Assembly (NCBI RefSeq): GCF_018141525.1
Contig: NZ_CP064655.1
Coordinates: forward strand, 2,636,501 to 2,700,500
DNA: 64,000 nucleotides
From: Miltoncostaea marina
GTDB lineage: Bacteria > Actinomycetota > Thermoleophilia > Miltoncostaeales > Miltoncostaeaceae
Direction of reading: 5' to 3'
Shown: one piece after another, positions 38,115 to 46,269 of the stretch
How the letters are laid out: each line of letters begins with the position of its first letter
Position numbering within the stretch: the first letter of the stretch is position 1
Notes under the pieces: generated by a model
What the model was told of the DNA's origin: nothing
The model's database searches: none
What the model saw: the letters and a program-made list of their open reading frames with translations, nothing else
Made by a program: the position numbers and the translations under genes

Positions 38115-38816
38115 TCAGCGCTCGCAGCAGCCGTCGGCGCAACCGTCGGCCGTCGCGGCAGCGGGGACGGGATCGCCCACGCAGCAGCCCTCGCCGCGCC
38201 ACGCCTCGAGGCCCTCCTTGACCGCGACGCCTGCGATCAGCAGGCCGACCGCCGGGTCGAGCCACCAGGCTCCGAGGGCCATGTTGCCGACCAGCCCGAT
38301 CAGCAGCGCGCCCGCGAGGTAGGCGCAGAGCATGTTCTGGCGCCCCTCGCCCTTGGTGGCCGCCGAGCCGAGCCGGTCGGCCAGGCGCTCCTTGGCGACG
38401 CCGAGGTAGGGCATCACGACCAGGCTGAGCGCCGACAGGGCGATGCCGAGCGCGCTGGCGTCGGGCCGCTCGCCCGTCACGAGCGCCTGCACCGACTCGA
38501 AGCCGACGTAGGGCGCGAGCACGAAGAACTGGATCGCCACCAGCTTCTGGGCGCGCGTCTCGGCGGCCTCCGAGACGACCCGGTGGCCGGTGAAGCGCCA
38601 GACGATGATCGCCGAGGCGAGGCCCTCGATCGCCGAGTCGAGGCCGAAGCCGACGAGCGCGACCGAGCCGGCCATCACGCCCGCGACGATCGCGATCGCG
38701 CCCTCGGCGGTCATGTAGGCGAGGCTCACCCACGACAGCAGCCGCACCCGGGCCGCCAGGCGAAGGCGCTCGGCGTCCCCGAGCCGCGGGGCGGCGGGAG
38801 CGAGGAGCGTCGTCAC
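38115..38816 (-). CDS. Cation-diffusion-facilitator-like efflux protein
   Basis: 233 residues with about six membrane helices. VGFGLDSAIEGLASAIIVWRF matches the CDF metal site in helix 2 (a conserved Asp), and WWLDPAVGLLIAGVAVKEGLEAWRG matches the D.....L motif of helix 5. The usual cytoplasmic C-terminal domain is missing. In its place is a short tail with two Cys clusters (EGCCVGD and DGCADGCCER), which may load metal. GTG 38816 overlaps the ArsR stop. It likely exports Zn, Cd or a similar ion under ArsR control. Confidence 0.82.
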   Translation of the reverse strand: MTTLLAPAAPRLGDAERLRLAARVRLLSWVSLAYMTAEGAIAIVAGVMAGSVALVGFGLDSAIEGLASAIIVWRFTGHRVVSEAAETRAQKLVAIQFFVLAPYVGFESVQALVTGERPDASALGIALSALSLVVMPYLGVAKERLADRLGSAATKGEGRQNMLCAYLAGALLIGLVGNMALGAWWLDPAVGLLIAGVAVKEGLEAWRGEGCCVGDPVPAAATADGCADGCCER

Positions 38817-39172
38817 GCGCCCACCCGCGCGGGCACGACGGCCTCCAGCAGCGCGCGGCCGGCCTCGGTCAGCGAGTAGAGCACCATCTTGCCCTCGCGC
38901 CGCGAACCCGCGAGGCCCGCGAGCCGAAGCGCCCGGGCATGGTGGGAGACGAGCTTGTCGGAGCGCCCGACCACCCAGCCGAGGTCGCAGACGCAGAGCT
39001 CTCCCCCGTCACGCAGCGCCAGCGCGACCGCGAGGCGCGTCGGATCCCCGAGCGCCTTGGCTCGCTCGGCGGCCGTGGCGAGCGCCGCCGCATCGGGTTG
39101 ACCGGCGCGCACCCGCTCCGCCTTCGGCAGATCCAGGCAGAGCAGCTCGCAGGCGTCAGGCTCGATCGGCAC
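38813..39172 (-). CDS. ArsR/SmtB-family metal-sensing repressor
   Basis: 119 residues, winged helix. Cys8 and Cys12 (ACELLCLD) and Cys60/Cys62 (ELCVCDLGWVV) make a plausible site of the N-terminus plus helix-3 kind, as in CadC/CmtR-like sensors of Cd, Pb or Zn. The recognition helix is SDKLVSHHARALRLAGL. GTG 39172 is the in-frame start; an ATG at 39180 is out of frame. A palindrome lies just upstream. It heads the efflux operon and should release DNA when metal binds. Confidence 0.9.
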   Translation of the reverse strand: MPIEPDACELLCLDLPKAERVRAGQPDAAALATAAERAKALGDPTRLAVALALRDGGELCVCDLGWVVGRSDKLVSHHARALRLAGLAGSRREGKMVLYSLTEAGRALLEAVVPARVGA

Positions 39173-39180
39173 GGCTTCAT

Positions 39181-39204
39181 ACTAACGCTCATTGGAACGT
39201 TGGT
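39181..39204. promoter_or_regulatory. Candidate ArsR operator
   Basis: ACTAACGCT (39181-39189) and AACGTTGGT (39196-39204) are imperfect inverted arms (7 of 9 match) around CATTGG, 9 bases upstream of the repressor start. The position would block transcription of the efflux operon. Confidence 0.5.
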
Positions 39205-40036
39205 TCCGCCGCCGCGATCGCCCGGGGCGTGGTGCGCGGCGAGTCGGTCGCGGCCCGCGAGGCCGCCCGCTCGGGTACCCGCCGCGACATCCAGCCCGGA
39301 CGCATGGCCATGGACGACGACGAGCTCACGGTCACGGACGCCGGCCATGCGTGGGTCGAGCGCCAGCTCGCCCGGGAATGGAGGCGCCCGCGAGTAGCGC
39401 GACGACGGGTGCGGTACCGGCCCTCGGGCGATGGCCGCGAAGGCGATCGACTGGATGCGGATCAGCCACCGGCCGGCCGGCTCGGCGGCGGACCGCTGCG
39501 CGACGCGCCCGCCGTGCCGATGCCCGCGCCGCCGCCGAAGGAGCTCTCGGACGAGGCCGCCAGGGCGAAGGAGCGCCGCGAGGTGGCGGTCCTCTGGCCG
39601 CATGGCGGCGAGAGGGCCGCCACCTACCGAGCACGCGAATCCCCCGCGGTGTCGCGGGGGATCCGCCGCGCCTGCGTTCCGCGCCAGACGGCTGCGGGCC
39701 AGCGGCAGGGCCGGCCACGGCGGCCGGATCGCCCTCTGCGGGGCAGTTTCAAGCCTTCGCGGCCGCCGGGCGGACGGCCCTCCCGTCTTCGCTCGTTCCT
39801 GGAGCACTTCGCGGGACGGCTGGTGATGATGAGGGGAGCCGTCCAAGCGGCCTGGTCGACCGGCCCCCGGGCCCGCTCAGGCCGACAGCGCCACCGAGCT
39901 GCAACGGCTTCCGTCACCGTGACATGCGGCTCGTGCGCGACGGCCCGCTGCTGCTCGGACCACCCATGTGTCCGCGCCTGGCCCCGGCCCCGACCGGCCC
40001 ACGCCCGCGGAAGGCCGGCGCCATCGTCGGTCGCGC
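39205..40036. other. 832-bp stretch without a convincing gene
   Basis: No frame shows a family, a good ribosome-binding site or consistent codon bias. The longest plus-strand frame (39229-40062) is Arg/Pro-rich and overlaps the oxidase 3' end. A phrase such as DDDELTVTDAGHAWVERQL at about 39310 and a local Cys-rich phrase at about 39922 may be chance or remnants. A strong hairpin occurs at 39639-39662. Confidence 0.45.
39639..39662. terminator. Perfect 10-bp hairpin with GTGT loop
   Basis: ATCCCCCGCG and CGCGGGGGAT enclose GTGT. It could end transcription leaving the oxidase gene on the minus strand, though it lies about 375 bases past that stop. Confidence 0.45.
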
Positions 40037-41830
40037 TCAGGACGCCGGCGGATCGACGGTGAACCCGAGCATCATTCCGCCCTCGTGGTGCTCGGCGATG
40101 TGGCAGTGGGCCATCCAGATCCCAGGGTTGGTGACCTCCAGGAGGATGTCGACCGTCGCTCCGGTGCGCACGAGCACGGTGTCGCTCCACACGAGGTTCG
40201 GCTCGACCGCCCCGTCGCGGGTCAGAACCAGGAAGCGCCCGGCCCCGTGGATATGGAACGGGTGGTGCATCGGGTGGTCCGAGTCCATCTCGTTCACCAG
40301 CCGGATCTTCACGCGATCACCGACCCGGAACCGCCAGTCGATCTCCGCGTTCCGCGCGCCCGTGTCGCGGTCGACCAGCATCCATCGCATGGTGGCCGGC
40401 GTGGTCATCCGGTTGACCTCGACCATGTCGTCCTCCCACTCGATGCCGCGGCCCGCCTCGTGCGAGTGGCCCCCGGCGTGCGGCTCATGGGCCGGCGCGT
40501 CGCGCGCCGGGTGCGCATGGTGGCCGTGTTCGGCCGCGTGGTGCGCCGTATGGTCATCAGCCTCGCGCGCCGCGGTGCCCGGCGCCGAGTGGCCGCCATG
40601 GTCGGCTCCCGTGGTCGCCTCGGCGACGAGGGCCGCCGGCACGAGACGCATGCCGCACTCCGGGCACCGGCCCGGCTCGCCGCGCACGACCTCGGGGTGC
40701 ATCGGGCAGACGTAGAGGGCGTCGCCCGACGCCGGCTCGCCCATGTCCATCTCGGCCACGAACGAGAGCGTCTTGTCGGGCTCGGCGCTCAGCACGGGGA
40801 CGAGGCGCTCGCGCTCGGCCACAAGCTCGGGATCGGTCCGCAGCGTCCAGAACCGCTCACGGTGCGACGATCTGAGCGCTCCGCCGCCCACCGTGATGCC
40901 GGCGAGCCGGTAGGTGCGGTCAGGGGTGCGGTGCTCGAGCGCCAGCTCCCCGGGCGCCTCGAACAGGACGTCGACGACCGCCCGCTCCGAGGGCGCGAGG
41001 ACGACCGACTCGACGATCTCCTCGCGCTCGCAGCGGCCGCTGTCGCCGCCCACCAGCTTCATCCGCGCGCCGGGGAGGGCGAGGTTGAAGACGCGGGTGT
41101 TGGCGGTGTTGGTGAGATAGAGGCGCACGACCTCGCCGGGACGGGCGGCGAGCGACAGGTCGGTCTCTCCGCCGACCAACATCACGTCGCCGAACCGGCC
41201 CATCGCGGTGAACGTCGTCTCGGAGCGGCTGAAGGGAGCGACCCGGTCGCCCTCCAGCAGGACGTCGTCCAGGGTGAGCAGCAGCTCGCGATCGACGGGC
41301 GGCCAGTAGTCCGGATCCGACGGGACCACCAGGATGTTGCCGTAGAGGCCGAGCTCCTGGCCGTAGTCCTCGCGGATGTGCGGGTGATACCAGTAGACCC
41401 CGGGGTCTGGGAAGGTCACGCGGCAGGTGAAGCCGCCGCCCACCGGGATGGGCTCCTGCGTCTCGTGGGTCCCGTCCGAGCGCCAGTCGAGGCGCAGGCC
41501 GTGCCAGTGGACGGTCGACTCCAGGTCGCCATCGTTCACGACCGTGACGATCGCCTCCGAGCCCTGCGGGACCTTCAGCGTCGGCCCCGGGATCGAGCCG
41601 TTGTAGGCGAGCATCCGGACCGTCCGGTCGCCCAGGCGCTTCGCCACCGGGGCGATGCGCAGCTCGAGGGCGTCGCCGTCGACGAGCTCCACGACGGCCG
41701 GCGAGCCGGCCTCCGGCAGGCCGGAGGCATCGCTCGGGAACGCGTCCGGCGCCCCGCCCGCGCGGCTCATCAGAGCCGGTCCGGCGACGAGGCGATGATC
41801 ACGACCCTGCGCTCCTTCGGTCACCCGCAC
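40037..41830 (-). CDS. Multicopper oxidase with embedded heavy-metal domain
   Basis: 597 residues. Copper sites are complete: HWHG and YWYHPHI in the N-terminal cupredoxin, HPMHHPFHIHG and HCHIAEHHEGGMM in the last. Between them sits YVCPMHPEVVRGEPGRCPECGMRLVP, the heavy-metal-binding domain usually found in copper ATPases and CusB-like proteins, followed by a His-rich stretch (about 40440-40630). No clear signal peptide is seen, odd for a copper oxidase. The start is uncertain: GTG 41830 is used, and ATG 41770 is possible. Probable role: oxidising Cu(I) or another metal as part of resistance. Confidence 0.88.
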   Translation of the reverse strand: MRVTEGAQGRDHRLVAGPALMSRAGGAPDAFPSDASGLPEAGSPAVVELVDGDALELRIAPVAKRLGDRTVRMLAYNGSIPGPTLKVPQGSEAIVTVVNDGDLESTVHWHGLRLDWRSDGTHETQEPIPVGGGFTCRVTFPDPGVYWYHPHIREDYGQELGLYGNILVVPSDPDYWPPVDRELLLTLDDVLLEGDRVAPFSRSETTFTAMGRFGDVMLVGGETDLSLAARPGEVVRLYLTNTANTRVFNLALPGARMKLVGGDSGRCEREEIVESVVLAPSERAVVDVLFEAPGELALEHRTPDRTYRLAGITVGGGALRSSHRERFWTLRTDPELVAERERLVPVLSAEPDKTLSFVAEMDMGEPASGDALYVCPMHPEVVRGEPGRCPECGMRLVPAALVAEATTGADHGGHSAPGTAAREADDHTAHHAAEHGHHAHPARDAPAHEPHAGGHSHEAGRGIEWEDDMVEVNRMTTPATMRWMLVDRDTGARNAEIDWRFRVGDRVKIRLVNEMDSDHPMHHPFHIHGAGRFLVLTRDGAVEPNLVWSDTVLVRTGATVDILLEVTNPGIWMAHCHIAEHHEGGMMLGFTVDPPAS

Positions 41831-41874
41831 GTGCGACGATATCCCGGTGGCGCGGGCCCGCGCCAGCAGGCACG

Positions 41875-41922
41875 CCGCAGGCTCCGGGCCGCCCGGAGTG
41901 CCGGGCTGCCCGGAGCCTGCGG
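41875..41922 (-). terminator. Terminator of the MFS gene
   Basis: CCGCAGGCTCCGGG (41875-41888) and its complement (41909-41922) form a 14-bp stem. The loop itself holds a smaller GCCCGG/CCGGGC stem. It lies 7 bases after the pump stop codon, before the oxidase gene, so the two genes may be separate transcripts. Confidence 0.7.
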
Positions 41923-41929
41923 GAGGCCG

Positions 41930-43402
41930 TCAGCGTGCGGCGACCTCCCTCAGCGGCTCGGCGGCGGAGGCCGGCTCCTCCCGCGCGGGGGGCGCCGGCC
42001 GTGGGCGGCGCAGGAGCGCGAGCGCGGCCAGCGCCGCGACACCGGCGATCACCGCCGCCCCGATCAGGGCCGCCTGGAACCCGTCGGTCATGGCGACCGG
42101 GTCCCCGAGCTGGTCGGCGCCGAAGCCCGCGGCGAGCGCCGTCATGGCCGCCAGGCCCAGCGCGGAGCCCACCTGGTAGGTGGTGTTGAAGATGCCCGAC
42201 GCGAGCCCCGCCTCCTGCGGCGCGGCGCCCGACAGCGCCGCGATCATCACCGGGATGTAGGCGAGCGACATCCCGACGGCCGCGACCAGGCTGGCGGGCA
42301 GCACGTCGGCGAGGAAGCCGCCGCCGACCGGCACCCGCGAGAGCCACCCGACCCCGGCCGCCAGCACCGCGAGCCCGACCGCCGAGACCGGCACGAAGCC
42401 GAAGCGGGTCACCAGGCGGCCGGTCGCGCCGACCATGAGGAGCATGATCGCCGCGGTCATGGGCAGGAGCGCCGCGCCGGCCTCGAAGGCGCCGTAGCCG
42501 AGCACCTGCTGCAGGTAGAGGTTGAGGAAGAACCACATGGGGATCCACGCGGCGCCCAGCAGCGCGGCCACCAGGTTGGCCGCTGACAGGTTCGGCGCGC
42601 GGAAGATCGCGAGCCGCACGAGGGGGTCGCGCCGGCGCGACTGCATGACCACGAAGGCGGCCAGCAGCGCGGCCGCGCCGGCCAGGGAGCCGAGCGTCTG
42701 GGCGGAGGACCAGCCGTCCTCGGGGGCCCGCACGACGCCGAACACCGCCAGCGAGATGGCGCCGGTGACGGCGACGGCCCCGGGCAGGTCGATCCGACCG
42801 CGGCGAGCCACCGCGGCGGGCAGCAGGCGGGTGCTCACGGCCAGCGCCACGAGCCCGACCGGCACGTTGACCAGGAACACCCAGCGCCAGTCCGCCCACT
42901 CGGTCAGGACGCCCCCGAGGAAGACGCCCGCGGTGCCGCCGGCCGGGGCGGCCGCCCCGTAGACGGCGAGGGCGCGGGTCAGCTCGCGCGGGTCGTGCGC
43001 GAAGAGACCCATGAGCAGGGCGAGGGCACTCGGCGCGATGAGCGCGGCACCGACACCCTGGAGCGCGCGCCCCGTGACCTCGAGCGCCGGGCCGCCGGCC
43101 AGGCCGGCAAGGATCGAGGCGCCCGTCAGCACGAACCAGCCGGCCATGAAGACGCGCCGCGCGCCGAGCAGATCGGCGAGGCGGCCGCCGAGCAGCAGCA
43201 GCCCACCCAGCGCGATCACGTAGGCGTTGAAGACCCAGGAGAGCCCGCTCTGTGAGAAGCCGAGCTCGCGCTGAATCTCGGGAAGGGCCACCCCGATGAT
43301 GGAGGTGTCCATGATCACCATGAACTGAGCGGCCGCGATGAGCATCAGCGCCCACCAGCGGCTTGGGGTTCGGTTCGTCGGTCTCATCTCGCTCATCTCC
43401 AT
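41930..43402 (-). CDS. MFS drug-resistance transporter (EmrB/QacA, DHA2)
   Basis: 490 residues, about 14 helices. Signatures: AAAQFMVIMDTSIIGVALPEIQRELG (D1 motif in helix 1), GGRLADLLGARRVFMAG (motif A) and GGTAGVFLGGVL (motif C). It exports drugs or toxic organics against protons. ATG 43402 has no ribosome-binding site but directly abuts the stop of a 13-codon ORF, so translation may depend on re-initiation. In-frame ATGs at 43396 and 43387 are alternatives. Confidence 0.9.
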   Translation of the reverse strand: MEMSEMRPTNRTPSRWWALMLIAAAQFMVIMDTSIIGVALPEIQRELGFSQSGLSWVFNAYVIALGGLLLLGGRLADLLGARRVFMAGWFVLTGASILAGLAGGPALEVTGRALQGVGAALIAPSALALLMGLFAHDPRELTRALAVYGAAAPAGGTAGVFLGGVLTEWADWRWVFLVNVPVGLVALAVSTRLLPAAVARRGRIDLPGAVAVTGAISLAVFGVVRAPEDGWSSAQTLGSLAGAAALLAAFVVMQSRRRDPLVRLAIFRAPNLSAANLVAALLGAAWIPMWFFLNLYLQQVLGYGAFEAGAALLPMTAAIMLLMVGATGRLVTRFGFVPVSAVGLAVLAAGVGWLSRVPVGGGFLADVLPASLVAAVGMSLAYIPVMIAALSGAAPQEAGLASGIFNTTYQVGSALGLAAMTALAAGFGADQLGDPVAMTDGFQAALIGAAVIAGVAALAALALLRRPRPAPPAREEPASAAEPLREVAAR

Positions 43403-43444
43403 TCAGTAGAAGCGCCGACTGACGGCGCGCTCACCTGTCGTCAT
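43403..43444 (-). CDS. Possible 13-residue leader ORF of the MFS pump
   Basis: ATG 43444 to TGA 43403 encodes MTTGERAVSRRFY and ends base-to-base with the pump ATG (TGAATG). The pump lacks its own ribosome-binding site, so this ORF may couple or regulate pump translation. The frame also stays open further upstream, and the ORF lacks a well-spaced Shine-Dalgarno, so confidence is modest. Confidence 0.4.
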   Translation of the reverse strand: MTTGERAVSRRFY

Positions 43445-43507
43445 ACTGGGGGGGAGTACCTTCCACGCGGACTTTCCGTTACTCCCCGGGGGTATGTCAA
43501 GCCCTCG
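43442..43507. promoter_or_regulatory. Two opposed copies of a TACTCCCC...GTATG site
   Basis: GTTACTCCCCGGGGGTATG (43489-43507) and, on the other strand, GGTACTCCCCCCCAGTATG (43460-43442) share G(G/T)TACTCCCC-N4-GTATG. They flank 28 bases in the pump promoter region. The CCCC/GGGG palindrome resembles sites of copper-sensing CsoR-type repressors. No such regulator gene is in the window. Confidence 0.45.
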
Positions 43508-43860
43508 TGTGGGTCGGGCGGCGCGCCACTCGAGTGCGCGGCGTGTCCATCCGGCCCCTCGCGGCTCGTTGTCACCGCGGTCGTCACGGGCCTGCTGGCG
43601 CTCCATCTGAACCCGATCGTGGGCACGGCCGACGTCGCCCGCTCGCCGTCGGCGTCGGCCACGTACTCCGGCGACCCCGGGGGCGGCTCCTGGTGTGTGC
43701 CTCGGCGGCGCTCGTCGCGCTCACCGCCGCGACGGCGCTGTCCATGGTCGGGTCCGCCGGGCGGACCCGGTGGGGACGGCGGGCGGGCGGGCGGGCCATC
43801 GCCGAGCCCGACGAGCGCGCCGACCGCGCCCGAGCCCCACATCGCACGAGTGGGGCGTTC
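43508..43860. other. Gap with possible membrane-protein remnant
   Basis: No intact gene. Plus-strand phrases RLVVTAVVTGLLALHLNPIVGT (about 43562-43625) and LLVCASAALVALTAATALSMVG (about 43688-43755) are hydrophobic and helix-like but lie in different frames, which would suit a small membrane protein broken by a frameshift. Evidence is weak. Confidence 0.3.
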
Positions 43861-44890
43861 CTACCTCAGGGCTGACGGTCCCCGGTGGTCCGAGCGGCCG
43901 GCGAGGCCCGAGGCCTTCACGACGTCGCCCGTCTGGGGTGCGTTCACGTACTCGCCGCCACCGATGCAAGTGCCCATGTGGCCGAGGTCGGGGCGGAAGA
44001 AGACCGGGTCGCCGGGCGCGAGCTGTCCCGACGGCACGCGCGGGAAGGCGTTCGAGATCGCGCCCGTGAAGTGCGGGACGCTCGTGCCGATCCGGGCGTA
44101 CGCCCACGAGGGGAGGCCGCTGCAGTCGAACCCTGGGGCGATGACGCGCCGCCCCATACGCACGGGACACGCAGCTGCGTCATCGCGATCTGCGCGGCGC
44201 GGGCGTTGCCCGACCCGCCCGGCGCGGGCGCGGCGAGCCGCCCGGGCTCCTGCGACGGCGCGGCGACGGAGGGAGCGGGAGCGGCCGGCTCGGAGGCGGC
44301 GTCCGGTGCCGGCGATGACCGCTCGCCGGCGCCCGTCGGCCTGGTCTGTGCCGCCTGCGAGCGGCGCGCGATCGCCGCCTTGGCCGCCGCCCCCCGGGCA
44401 CGGCGGCGCCCCTCGGCGGGGATCAGCCCGCGCAGATCCTCGCCGGCGCCCTCCAGGACGGCCTGGCGCTCCGCGAGCAGCTGCTCGATCCGGGCCGTCT
44501 CGCGCTCGCGGCTCTCAACCGCCTGCGCCGCCGATCGCGGTCCTGCTCGAGCTGCTCGCGAAGCTGCACGAGACGGGGCTTCTGCTCGCGCACGGCCGCC
44601 CGCGACCCGCCCGCCCCGCTGCGCCACGCGGTGGAGCACGTCCAGCTGATCGACCACCGCGGTGACGCTCCCGCCGGCGACGAGCACCTCGATCAGGCTC
44701 GGCTCCGGGCTGGCATCGGGGCTGCGCAGGCGCGTGGAGAGCGCCACCCGAGAGGCGGCGAAGCGCTTCGTCGTGGCGGCGGCCTGCGCCCCGGTCGCCC
44801 GCGATCCGGGCGTTCACCCGGCCGAGGTGCCAGCGGGCGTCGTTGTACGGCTGGGCCGCTGACCCACACGATCAGCTCGCTCGGTTCCGG
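43861..44890 (-). pseudogene. Decayed PcsB/RipA-like NlpC/P60 hydrolase
   Basis: Pieces of one protein lie in order on the minus strand but in changing frames. First is a coiled-coil part (EPSLIEVLVAGGSVTAVVDQLDVLHRVA at about 44700-44620; REQKPRLVQLREQLEQDRD at about 44590-44530; ERETARIEQLLAERQAVLEGA at about 44510-44450). Then come an Ala/Pro linker, QIAMTQLRVPCVWGGAS, and after a frame break near 44128 the NlpC/P60 core GFDCSGLPSWAYARIG...FFRPDLGHMG. At least three frameshifts are needed. The catalytic Cys and His survive. The intact enzyme would be a secreted peptidoglycan endopeptidase. Confidence 0.75.
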
Positions 44891-44910
44891 CGCGCCTTCC
44901 ACCCGGCCCA

Positions 44911-44930
44911 CGGACGCGGACTCGCGTCCG
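44911..44930 (-). terminator. Terminator of the tRNA gene
   Basis: CGGACGCG and CGCGTCCG with loop GACT form a perfect 8-bp hairpin, 43 bases downstream of the tRNA 3' end in its direction of transcription. Confidence 0.65.
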
Positions 44931-44973
44931 GCGCGCCCTTGAACGATTCGCGAGAAGGCTCGAAGGCTCGTGA

Positions 44974-45046
44974 TGGAGGATGACGGGCTCGAACCGACGA
45001 CCTCCTGCTTGCAAAGCAGGCGCTCTCCCAGCTGAGCTAATCCCCC
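44974..45046 (-). tRNA. tRNA-Ala, anticodon TGC
   Basis: 73 bases fold as a cloverleaf: acceptor GGGGGAT/ATCCTCC, D-arm GCTC/GAGC with the AGCTGGGA loop, anticodon stem CCTGC/GCAGG with loop TTTGCAA (anticodon TGC), T-loop TTCGAGC, and discriminator A. CCA is not encoded. The T-stem GTCGG/CCGTC has a T-T mismatch at the second pair where A would normally stand at position 64. It reads GCN Ala codons. Confidence 0.93.
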
Positions 45047-45105
45047 GGGCAGGGACCTACGGTAGCATCGGCCGCCCCGCGACCCCCCTGCTCGTGGAGG
45101 AGCCC

Positions 45106-45378
45106 GTGAGCACAGCGCACTCCGGCGACCCGTTCGGCCCCGCCTACCGGCTGCTGGACGAGATCGCCATGAAGCACTACGAGATGGCGCAGCTCATCGC
45201 GGGGTACAAGGAGGTCATCGAGCGGCTCGAGGAGCGGGCCGACCCCGGCGACCTGCGTCTCGCCCGCTCGCTGCCCGGCGCTCGGTACATCGTCGCCGAG
45301 ACCTACGTGCGGGAGGCCTGGCTGAAGGTCGACGCCCAGATCGCGGCGCTCTTCCCGCCCGAGGACGCTCAGGCGTAG
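45106..45378 (+). CDS. Small helical hypothetical protein
   Basis: 90 residues, no family recognised. Nearly all helix: YRLLDEIAMKHYEMAQLIAGYKEVIERLEERADPGDLRLARSLPGARYIVAETYVREAWLKVDAQIAALF. GTG 45106 is chosen because GGAGG lies just upstream; the longer frame would run through the tRNA gene. It converges on the epimerase gene with a 10-base overlap. Confidence 0.65.
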   Translation: MSTAHSGDPFGPAYRLLDEIAMKHYEMAQLIAGYKEVIERLEERADPGDLRLARSLPGARYIVAETYVREAWLKVDAQIAALFPPEDAQA

Positions 45379-46265
45379 AGCGCCCGCAGCGCCGCCCCGA
45401 GGTCGGGGTGGCGGAAGCGGTAGCCGGCGGCCAGGGCCGCGCGCGGGACGGCGCGCTGGCCGTCGAGCGCGAGCGTGGCGGCCTCGCCCAGGGCCAGGCG
45501 GATCGGCAGCGCGGGCGCGGGGATGACCGCGGGGCGCCGCAGCACGCGGCCGAGCTCGGCGGCGAAGTCGCGCTGGCGCACCGGGTTCGGGGCCGCGCCG
45601 ACGAGCGGCCCCTCCAGGTCGGGGCGGTCGAGGGCCAGGCGGAACAGCCCTGACTCGTCGTCGACGTGGATCCAGGGGATCCACTGACGTCCTCCGCCGA
45701 CGGCGCCGGCGGCGAGGAACCGGACCGGCAGGGCGAGCAACGGCAGCGCGCCGCCCTCCCGGGCGAGCACGATGCCCGTGCGCACGAGCATCACCCGCGC
45801 GCCGTGCTCGCGGGCGCGCAGGGCCTCGCGCTCCCAGGCGACGCAGGCGCGGGCCAGGAAGTCGTCGCCCGGCGGGGTGCGCTCGTCGACCTCCTCGTCG
45901 CCGCGCGGCCCGTAGTAGCCGACGGCGCTGGCGTTGACGAGCACTCGCGGCGCGCCGTCGGCGGCCAGCGCGTCGACGAGCAGGCGGGTGGTACCCGTGC
46001 GGCTGCCGGTGATGAGCCGCTTGCGGGCGGCGGTCCAGCGGTGGCCGCCGATGGGCGCGCCCGCCAGGTTGACCACGGCGTCGCAGCCGTCGAGGGCGCC
46101 GGCCGGCACCGGGCCGGTCGCGGGATCCCACCGCACGTCGCGGGCGCCGGCGATGCCGGCGGCCCCGGCGCGCGAGAGGGCGACGACCTCGTCGCCGCGC
46201 GCGAGCAGGTCCGCGGCGAGGCGCCGGCCGATCAGGCCGGCGGCGCCGACCACCGCGACCCTCAC
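45369..46265 (-). CDS. SDR39U1/YfcH-type NAD(P)-dependent epimerase
   Basis: 298 residues. Rossmann start VAVVGAAGLIGRRLAADLLARG, NLAGAPI, SAVGYYGPRG (the Tyr region) and a C-terminal DUF1731 domain (FAAELGRVLRRPAVIPAPALPIRLALGEAATL...GYRFRHPDLGAALRAL) define this family, whose substrate is not known. The start codon is GTG 46265. It follows the degenerate GGDEF-like gene by 4 bases and is probably co-transcribed with it. Confidence 0.88.
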   Translation of the reverse strand: MRVAVVGAAGLIGRRLAADLLARGDEVVALSRAGAAGIAGARDVRWDPATGPVPAGALDGCDAVVNLAGAPIGGHRWTAARKRLITGSRTGTTRLLVDALAADGAPRVLVNASAVGYYGPRGDEEVDERTPPGDDFLARACVAWEREALRAREHGARVMLVRTGIVLAREGGALPLLALPVRFLAAGAVGGGRQWIPWIHVDDESGLFRLALDRPDLEGPLVGAAPNPVRQRDFAAELGRVLRRPAVIPAPALPIRLALGEAATLALDGQRAVPRAALAAGYRFRHPDLGAALRALYA

Positions 46266-46269
46266 GCGC

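Noticed and set aside
39919-40062. Short plus-strand ORF with a Cys-rich start (TCGSCATARCCSDHPC)
   Set aside because: It lies in a metal-resistance region and tempted a second Cys-rich peptide call. But it has no ribosome-binding site, continues as Arg/Pro-rich sequence, and overlaps the 3' end of the multicopper oxidase gene.
44974-45046. Integrated element using the tRNA 3' end as attachment site
   Set aside because: No second copy of the tRNA 3' sequence and no integrase gene were found in the window.
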